A stretch of DNA of 37,336 bases from Chitinophagaceae bacterium (lineage in GTDB: Bacteria > Bacteroidota > Bacteroidia > Chitinophagales > Chitinophagaceae), in assembly GCA_947447265.1 (NCBI GenBank), contig CANFKC010000045.1, forward strand, positions 1-37,336, written 5' to 3'. This document shows positions 32,786-37,336 of this stretch, one piece after another. Each line of letters starts with the position of its first letter. The stretch's first letter is position 1. A model generated the notes under the pieces. That model did no database searches, was not told the DNA's origin, and saw only the letters and a list, made by a program, of their open reading frames with translations. Position numbers and translations under genes: made by a program.

Positions 32786-33085
32786 TTCACCATTTATCAT
32801 TCACCCATCACAATTCACCATTCACCATTCACCCTTCACCCTTCACAATTTACCATTCACCATACACCCTTCACCCTTCACCCTTCACAATTTACCCTTC
32901 ACCCTTCACCATTTACCTTTCACCCTTCACCCTTCACCCTTCACCCTTCACAATTTACCCTTCACCCTTCACAATTCACAATTCACCATTCACCCTTCAC
33001 AATTTACCCTTCACCCTTCACCCTTCACCATTCACCCTTCACCCTTCACCATTTACCATTCATCTTACGCCATTTATAATTTATA
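32786..33085. repeat. Heptanucleotide array, about 43 units (consensus TTCACCC)
   Basis: The whole 300 bases read in one 7-base phase: TTCACCA, TTCACCC, TTCACAA, TTTACCC, TTTACCA and close variants. Units differ mainly at positions 3, 6 and 7. An open frame across it yields only the 7-residue-period peptide expected of the repeat and is not a gene. The last units (TTTATAA, TTATAAT) run into the 3' end of ribH and supply its stop codon. Confidence 0.85.
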
Positions 33086-33578
33086 ATTGTCTACTGTTTT
33101 TTATCATTTTCAGCGCCGTAATTGCTGCTTCTTCGCCTTTATGTCCATGTATGCCACCTAAGCGCTCCCAGGCCTGCTCTTCAGTATCGAGTGTGAGCAC
33201 ACCGAAAATGGTTGGTACCGGCAGGGTGAGGTTGAGTTGCAATACGCCATCGGTAACCGCCTGACAAACATATTCGAAATGCGGAGTGCCACCACGTATA
33301 ACAGCGCCAAACGCAACAATGGCTTCCGGTTTATGCGGTTTATCGGCATAATGTTCCCAAACCTGCTTAATGGCAAAAGGTAATTCAAAGCAACCGGGTA
33401 CGGCCACTTTTGTTACAATAACCGCATTAAAACGGTTCATTACCGATTCAAAACCGTTAAGCTGTTCCCGAACTATCTTATCATTCCATTCGGTATGCAC
33501 TACTGCCACTCTTGCTTTTTCAAGATGTTCCAGCGATTGGGTATCTAAGAGGCTTATGCTATGTTGTGACTGCGCCAT
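33081..33578 (-). CDS. ribH: 6,7-dimethyl-8-ribityllumazine synthase
   Basis: The 165-residue enzyme condenses 5-amino-6-ribitylaminouracil with 3,4-dihydroxybutanone phosphate, the last-but-one step of riboflavin synthesis. Family motifs are intact: PGCFELPFAI (61-70), RGGTPHFEYVC with the active His100 and GHKGEEAA (145-152). The start 33578 (MAQSQHSIS) was chosen because the upstream in-frame ATG at 33617 lies before the -7 box at 33595. The last codons and stop (Gln-Leu-TAA) coincide with the first units of the heptamer array. No other riboflavin gene is nearby. Confidence 0.95.
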   Translation of the reverse strand: MAQSQHSISLLDTQSLEHLEKARVAVVHTEWNDKIVREQLNGFESVMNRFNAVIVTKVAVPGCFELPFAIKQVWEHYADKPHKPEAIVAFGAVIRGGTPHFEYVCQAVTDGVLQLNLTLPVPTIFGVLTLDTEEQAWERLGGIHGHKGEEAAITALKMIKNSRQL

Positions 33579-33594
33579 TCTTTTATTTTTACCA

Positions 33595-33602
33595 CAAATG
33601 TA
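33595..33602 (-). promoter_or_regulatory. -7 box of ribH
   Basis: TACATTTG on the minus strand is an exact TAnnTTTG match 16 bases before the ribH ATG. No TTG partner at the usual distance, and no FMN-riboswitch-like leader is possible in so short a space. Confidence 0.45.
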
Positions 33603-33681
33603 CTTTACAGTTAGCACTTTGACGGCCCGGTTTTCAGCTCAATAATTGCTATTCGTAGAAGTGGGGTCCGGCGCAACACAA

Positions 33682-33716
33682 TTTATAATTCACCATTTAC
33701 CATTTACAATTCAAAA
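33682..33716. repeat. Short heptanucleotide array, five units
   Basis: TTTATAA, TTCACCA, TTTACCA, TTTACAA and TTCAAAA follow each other in phase. It has the same unit family and orientation as the 43-unit array, on the other side of ribH. Confidence 0.7.
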
Positions 33717-33754
33717 GTTAACTATTCTTAACATTTCCTATTTTCTTTTTGAGA

Positions 33755-33762
33755 TAATTTTG
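33755..33762 (+). promoter_or_regulatory. -7 box of the succinate-semialdehyde dehydrogenase gene
   Basis: TAATTTTG matches TAnnTTTG exactly, 24 bases before ATG 33787. It excludes the upstream open-frame start at 33646. Confidence 0.4.
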
Positions 33763-33786
33763 AGGAAGCAAAGGAAAATAAAGGCC

Positions 33787-35163
33787 ATGCCCTCAAAATT
33801 GACATCACTCGATCCGGCTACCGGAATTAAGATAAAAAGTTACACTCCACATACTGATAAACAAATAGCTGCATCTTTATTGGTTGCCCAAAAGAGTTTT
33901 GAAAGTTGGGGCAAACAGAGCCTTAAAAACCGCGCTGTAGTGCTGAAAAAAATTGCCAGGCAATTACGCAATGAAAAAGACGCACTCGCCAAACTGGCCA
34001 CCCGCGAAATGGGTAAACCCATTAAGCAGAGTTATGATGAGATTGAAAAATGTGCCGGGGTGCTTGAATACTATGCCAATAATGGCGCTGCCTTCCTCGC
34101 TGATGAAGTAGTGGAAACCGAAGCACGCAAAAGCTATGTATGCTTCAGGCCAATGGGTGTTATTTTGGCTATTATGCCATGGAATTTCCCATACTGGCAG
34201 GTCTTCAGGGCACTTGCTCCTGCGCTTATGGCGGGTAATGTTATGGTATTGAAACATGCGTCAAACGTTAGCGGTTGTGCGCTGGCAATAGAGCAACTTA
34301 TACTTAGGGCGGGCGCGCCCAAGGGTTTGCTGCATACCTTGTTAATGCCGTCATCAGCAATTGCAGGGCTTATAGGTAATAATGCTATTGCAGGTGTTAC
34401 GCTTACAGGTAGCACTGCCGCAGGGCGCAGTGTTGCAGAAGTGGCCGGCAGGCACTTGAAAAAGCAGGTTTTGGAATTAGGGGGCAGCGATGCCTATATA
34501 ATACTGGCCGATGCCAATGTGCAGGAGGCCGCAGAAATATGTGTGAATGGCAGGTTGAAAAATAGCGGGCAGAGTTGCGTTGCTGCCAAAAGGTTTGTGG
34601 TATTGAAGAGTATAAAGAAGGAGTTTGAGTTGGCAATGGCTGAAAAAATGCAAAATTCAGCCTATGGAGATCCAATGGCAGAAAAGAATATTGTTGGCCC
34701 GATGGCCCGCTTTGATCTGCGCGACCAATTACACGAACAGGTTGAGAAGAGTATTGCCATGGGGGCAAAATTACTTTGCGGTGGTTTTATACCTGAAGGC
34801 AAGGGTGCGTATTACCCCCCAACTGTGTTGACTAACGTAAAAAAGGGTATGCCGGCCTACGAAGAGGAGTTATTCGGACCCGTAGCAGCAATTATACAGG
34901 CAAAAGATGAGGCCGAAGCTATGAAAATAGCTAATGATAGTATTTACGGCCTTGGCGGTAGCATTATATCAAAAAACAGTGCGCATGCCGAAAAGCTTGC
35001 CGCCGAACAAATGGAAGCAGGTAGTTGCTTTGTAAACGATTTTGTGCATTCTGACGCGCGTTTACCCTTTGGAGGCATTAAAAACAGCGGATATGGCCGC
35101 GAAATAGGCAGCTATGGAATAAAGGAGTTCGTGAACGTTAAGACGGTTTATGTGAAGAAGTAG
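33787..35163 (+). CDS. sad: NAD-dependent succinate-semialdehyde dehydrogenase, Sad/YneI-type
   Basis: The 458-residue protein is full length for the Sad/YneI branch of aldehyde dehydrogenases (E. coli Sad is about 460). Catalytic residues are present: Asn133 in MPWNFPYWQV, Glu230 in LELGGSDAY and the nucleophile Cys264 in NSGQSCVAAKRF. GPMARFDLRDQLHEQVEK is characteristic of the Sad group and separates it from GabD. It oxidises succinate semialdehyde to succinate, feeding the TCA cycle. ATG 33787 follows a perfect -7 box; the open frame upstream to 33646 is merely the heptamer array. It stands alone without a GABA transaminase neighbour. Confidence 0.93.
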   Translation: MPSKLTSLDPATGIKIKSYTPHTDKQIAASLLVAQKSFESWGKQSLKNRAVVLKKIARQLRNEKDALAKLATREMGKPIKQSYDEIEKCAGVLEYYANNGAAFLADEVVETEARKSYVCFRPMGVILAIMPWNFPYWQVFRALAPALMAGNVMVLKHASNVSGCALAIEQLILRAGAPKGLLHTLLMPSSAIAGLIGNNAIAGVTLTGSTAAGRSVAEVAGRHLKKQVLELGGSDAYIILADANVQEAAEICVNGRLKNSGQSCVAAKRFVVLKSIKKEFELAMAEKMQNSAYGDPMAEKNIVGPMARFDLRDQLHEQVEKSIAMGAKLLCGGFIPEGKGAYYPPTVLTNVKKGMPAYEEELFGPVAAIIQAKDEAEAMKIANDSIYGLGGSIISKNSAHAEKLAAEQMEAGSCFVNDFVHSDARLPFGGIKNSGYGREIGSYGIKEFVNVKTVYVKK

Positions 35164-35211
35164 AGCTTCCCAATAGGGTGATACGCTACTCGCTTGCCGT
35201 CATAACAGGAG

Positions 35212-35370
35212 ACTTCCCTCTTGCCAAAGAGGGACAGATTTTTTCGGCACGCAAAAATCAGGGTGATGGGTCATATTCGTATTGTGTTTTCGCTCTACAC
35301 GCTCTCCGCTCACAATAATTGTCTGAACTAAGATTTACCTGATTTTTATGATGACCATGATTTGCCTGGC
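35212..35370. repeat. Interspersed non-coding repeat, copy A
   Basis: It begins with the hairpin CCCTCTT-GCCA-AAGAGGG (35216-35233), then GATTTTTT-CGGCACGCAAAAATCAG, a GGTGATGGG stretch, CGCTCTCCGCTC, TGTCTGAACTAAGATTTACC and TGATTTTTATGATGACCATG. Each block is also found in order in copy C (37008) and partly in copy B (36829). A 19-base piece (35458-35476) repeats its first part. The 584-base gap 35164-35747 holds only repeats. Confidence 0.7.
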
Positions 35371-35562
35371 GCGAGTATCGGGCTTGGCTAAGCGGGAGGG
35401 CTACTCTTGTCTAAGGAAGTAAAGCAGTTTGTAACTGCGGTTTACAACTCGTGGGAAACTTCCCTCTTGCCAAAGAAAAGACCGTTCCGCGCCTTTGCAT
35501 GAAATCCTCAAAAAACTTTGCGTCTCGCCCGCCATAGCTTCAGCGACGGAGGGCGCCTCTTA

Positions 35563-35614
35563 AATCTTAAATATGTAAGCAGGTCTTCGCGGCTCTGCGC
35601 CTTTGCGTGAAACT
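35563..35614. repeat. 52-bp direct repeat, copy 1
   Basis: Fifty-two bases beginning AATCTTAAATATGTAAGCAG and ending in CCTTTGCGTGAAACT, identical to 35642-35693 with a 79-base period. A partial third copy of the GCGCCTTTGCGTGAAACT end lies at 35720-35737, and a degenerate one at about 35489-35507. Confidence 0.9.
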
Positions 35615-35641
35615 AACTTCCAGCTCAAATTGCGTCTCTTG

Positions 35642-35693
35642 AATCTTAAATATGTAAGCAGGTCTTCGCGGCTCTGCGCCTTTGCGTGAAACT
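35642..35693. repeat. 52-bp direct repeat, copy 2
   Basis: Perfect copy of 35563-35614. Such perfect identity suggests a recent duplication or active maintenance. No open frame is associated. Confidence 0.9.
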
Positions 35694-35747
35694 CACTTCA
35701 ACGTACCCTTTAAGAAATTGCGCCTTTGCGTGAAACTATTAAACCTT

Positions 35748-36689
35748 CTATTTTTTCTTCCCATCACCATTCTCTCCCTCAAAGCCTTGCAGTGTCGACA
35801 TCAGCTGTTGCATCGTGCGCTGATAATTGTTGCTCGATCCGTCAAGGAAAATGGTGTTGCCCTTGCCGTATTCAGCAAAGTGCTTTATAGCATCGGTCCA
35901 CATTGAAAAAAGTATAAATGAAGCGTCCAGGTTGGCGCTCTCCATTTCCTTGGCAGCCAAAGCCATGCCACGGGCAACTTCCTCCCGGAAGAGTGCCACG
36001 CCCTGTCCGCGCATCTGCGCAGCAAGCCTTTCAGCCTCAGCTGATATCTTTATTGCATTACCCTCAGCTTCAGCAGCCTTTGTCTTGGTAATTAACAAAG
36101 CCTGCCCCTGGTTCTCAGCCGCCGCCTTTAGGTTGTTCGATGCCACAACTTCCGCCATAGAGCGGAGTATCGCATCGTCAAAAGTAATATCGTTGATCTG
36201 GATATCCAGCAAATGATAGCCCCAGCCCTCCAGTTGCATATCCAGTTGTCCTTTCACGTGGTGAATAATCTCAGAGCGCAACTGCAATACTTCAGACTGC
36301 TTTTTCGTAGCCACAAATGCCCGAACCTCACCTTCTACTGAGCGGATCAGGGCCTGTTGAAAGCTCTTATCATCAATGAATTTAAACGCTACATTTTCAA
36401 TGGTGGTGCTTTCTTCATTTAAAACAGAATAGAGCAGCATTGCCGAAAAATACACATTGGCCTGGTCTTGCGAAATCGCCTGGAATTTAAGCTCCATAGA
36501 CCTGTTCTGGTAACTGATGCGCTTGAAGATCTGCTCAATTATCGGAATCTTGAAATTCAGACCCGGCATCATTATCCGTCTGAACTTACCAAAGACAGTT
36601 ATTACGGCCACCGTGCCTTGCTGCACAGTAACAAAACACATAAACAACACAACTATAAATAAAGCGGCAATAATAAGTCCGGGTAGCAT
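35748..36689 (-). CDS. SPFH-domain protein (stomatin/prohibitin/HflK family)
   Basis: The 313-residue protein starts at ATG 36689 (MLPGLIIAALF); the open frame begins two codons earlier at a TTG. It has an N-terminal membrane anchor (about 1-25), an SPFH domain (QQGTVAVITVFGKFRRIMMP, then GLNFKIPIIEQIFKRISYQN, and DDKSFQQALIRSVEGEVRAF) and a C-terminal Ala/Glu/Lys-rich coiled coil (KTKAAEAEGNAIKISAEAER). Such proteins oligomerise on membranes and organise lipid domains or control membrane proteases. No NfeD-type partner gene is adjacent. It is flanked on both sides by repeat-filled gaps. Confidence 0.93.
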   Translation of the reverse strand: MLPGLIIAALFIVVLFMCFVTVQQGTVAVITVFGKFRRIMMPGLNFKIPIIEQIFKRISYQNRSMELKFQAISQDQANVYFSAMLLYSVLNEESTTIENVAFKFIDDKSFQQALIRSVEGEVRAFVATKKQSEVLQLRSEIIHHVKGQLDMQLEGWGYHLLDIQINDITFDDAILRSMAEVVASNNLKAAAENQGQALLITKTKAAEAEGNAIKISAEAERLAAQMRGQGVALFREEVARGMALAAKEMESANLDASFILFSMWTDAIKHFAEYGKGNTIFLDGSSNNYQRTMQQLMSTLQGFEGENGDGKKK

Positions 36690-36828
36690 ACTCAATTAAT
36701 TTACTGTGAATATACAAAAGTTCCGCGTGTGTTGGGTGTGGTTGTTTTGGTAAAGCAGTTGGCGGAACTTTGATTTTAAAATGATTTTTATGATATGCAT
36801 GATTTTCGCCCATTATAAGCTGCGGGGA

Positions 36829-36945
36829 ACCCCCATCTTGCCAAAAGGGAGACCGACCGCGCCGCAGGCGAGGGCAGGGGTGATGGGCGGATTCAAATAG
36901 CATGCCGCTCTCGCACTTCGCTATCATTTACTGTCTGAAGTAGGC
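36829..36945. repeat. Interspersed non-coding repeat, copy B (degenerate)
   Basis: Runs from the CCCCCATCTTGCCAAAAGGG hairpin through GGGGTGATGGG and GCCGCTCTCGCACTTCGCT to ACTGTCTGAAGTAGG. It has the same block order as copies A and C but a GC-rich insertion (GACCGCGCCGCAGGCGAGGG). It lacks the final TGATTTATCTGATT part, although a similar ATGATTTTTATGATATGCAT lies just before it at 36781. Confidence 0.6.
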
Positions 36946-37007
36946 TTTTTCGCCACTGTTGGTGTTTCCCACCAACAGCCACCGGGAAGTATTCGTTTTC
37001 GGAAGCT

Positions 37008-37155
37008 CCCCTCTTTACCTTCAAAGAGGGGACCGATTTTATTGCGAAGCAAAAAAATCAGGTGTGATAAGGTGTATTCGTGTTAAATGCCGCTCTCGCG
37101 CTTCGCTCTTACATACTGTCTGAACCATGATTTATCTGATTAAATGATGAGCATG
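37008..37155. repeat. Interspersed non-coding repeat, copy C
   Basis: Hairpin CCCCTCTTTACCTTCAAAGAGGGG at the left end, then GATTTTATTGCG, AAAAAAATCAGG, CGCTCTCGCGCTTCGCTC, ACTGTCTGAACCATGATTTA and TGATTAAATGATGAGCATGA. It stops just before the stop codon of the partial T9SS gene on the minus strand. Together with copies A and B it occupies most of the 467-base gap 36690-37156. Confidence 0.7.
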
Positions 37156-37156
37156 A

Positions 37157-37336
37157 TTATTCTTTAAGCAGCGTTTTTACAGCCCTTGCACCTGTTGATT
37201 CATCCGTTACCTGTACTAAATAAACACCACTAGGCAACGTAGAAATATCCAAAACCTCCTTGTTTGTCATGCTGACGAAGGAAGCAACTTTCCTCCCCGT
37301 TACATCATAAAAAGCAACCTCACAATTGGCAGCATG
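37157..37336 (-). CDS. 3' end of a protein with a T9SS type A sorting domain (partial)
   Basis: The last 59 residues of a minus-strand gene entering from the right edge read as the C-terminal half of a sorting domain: CEVAFYDVTGRKVASFVSMT, then LDISTLPSGVYLVQVTD and AVKTLLKE before TAA. The YDVTGRKV and LPSGVYLVQV strands and the basic end are the hallmarks of type A sorting tails. The protein is therefore secreted by the type IX system. Its passenger is not in the window. Confidence 0.85.
   Translation of the reverse strand, partial: HAANCEVAFYDVTGRKVASFVSMTNKEVLDISTLPSGVYLVQVTDESTGARAVKTLLKE

Noticed and set aside
32674-33085. Possible CRISPR array
   Set aside because: Units are 7-8 bases long and directly adjacent, with no unique spacers and no cas genes.
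32742-33086. Open frame of 114 residues with a repeated HPSPFTLHN-type peptide
   Set aside because: It is only the translation of the heptanucleotide array; the 7-residue period follows from 21 bases and there is no promoter or conserved domain.
33579-33602. FMN riboswitch ahead of ribH
   Set aside because: The -7 box lies 16 bases from the start codon, leaving no room for an aptamer.

Overview
The window looks like a chromosomal segment from a Bacteroidota bacterium, probably of the Chitinophagales/Sphingobacteriia type. Several things point that way. Two proteins carry type IX secretion (T9SS) C-terminal sorting domains (10257-11321, and the partial gene at 37157-37336). There are families largely confined to the phylum: DUF5686, a CCC-motif membrane protein next to DUF2752, and a gliding-type repeat protein. 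Upstream of many genes there is a Bacteroidota-type promoter (TTG, 17-23 bases, TAnnTTTG) and no strong Shine-Dalgarno sequence. I see no rRNA, tRNA, CRISPR array, transposase or phage gene.

Layout. 1-2200: a secreted repeat protein on the minus strand that has lost its C-terminal end at a junction with a second, partial plus-strand frame. 2200-3210: a small gene remnant and a ParDE toxin-antitoxin pair with a clear promoter and candidate operator. 3224-7113: a three-gene operon (exported glucosaminidase, membrane-anchored SGNH esterase/acyltransferase fused to a DUF1566-like domain, MBOAT acyltransferase), probably for O-acylation of a cell-envelope glycan. 7236-9909: a small L7/L12-like protein, a pair of 90-bp palindromic repeats, and a tightly coupled Nif3-like/zinc-ribbon operon. 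10257-11321: a T9SS cargo protein.

11584-17972: a CzcCBA-type divalent heavy-metal efflux operon, preceded by a small His-rich exported protein and interrupted by a heptanucleotide array. 18080-20296: a MoxR ATPase operon with DUF1569 and DUF2007 proteins. 20422-25753: a MazG-like pyrophosphohydrolase converging on a nine-gene, nearly gapless operon of five GNAT acetyltransferase genes (one apparently with two GNAT domains), a DinB-like protein, a VOC protein, a DUF2071 protein and an OsmC peroxidase, read from one promoter. 26074-30748: envelope proteins (lipoprotein, DUF5686 outer-membrane protein, small coiled-coil protein, DUF2752, CCC-motif protein). 30832-35163: housekeeping genes aspS, ribH and a Sad-type succinate-semialdehyde dehydrogenase, with long octamer and heptamer arrays bracketing ribH. 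35164-37156: an SPFH/stomatin protein embedded in several families of interspersed non-coding repeats, then the 3' end of another T9SS cargo gene.

The best candidates for something under-described are the GNAT-rich operon, the glucosaminidase-SGNH/DUF1566-MBOAT operon, the His-rich protein ahead of the efflux genes, and the non-coding repeat families. All functions are inferred from sequence by eye; no database search was run.
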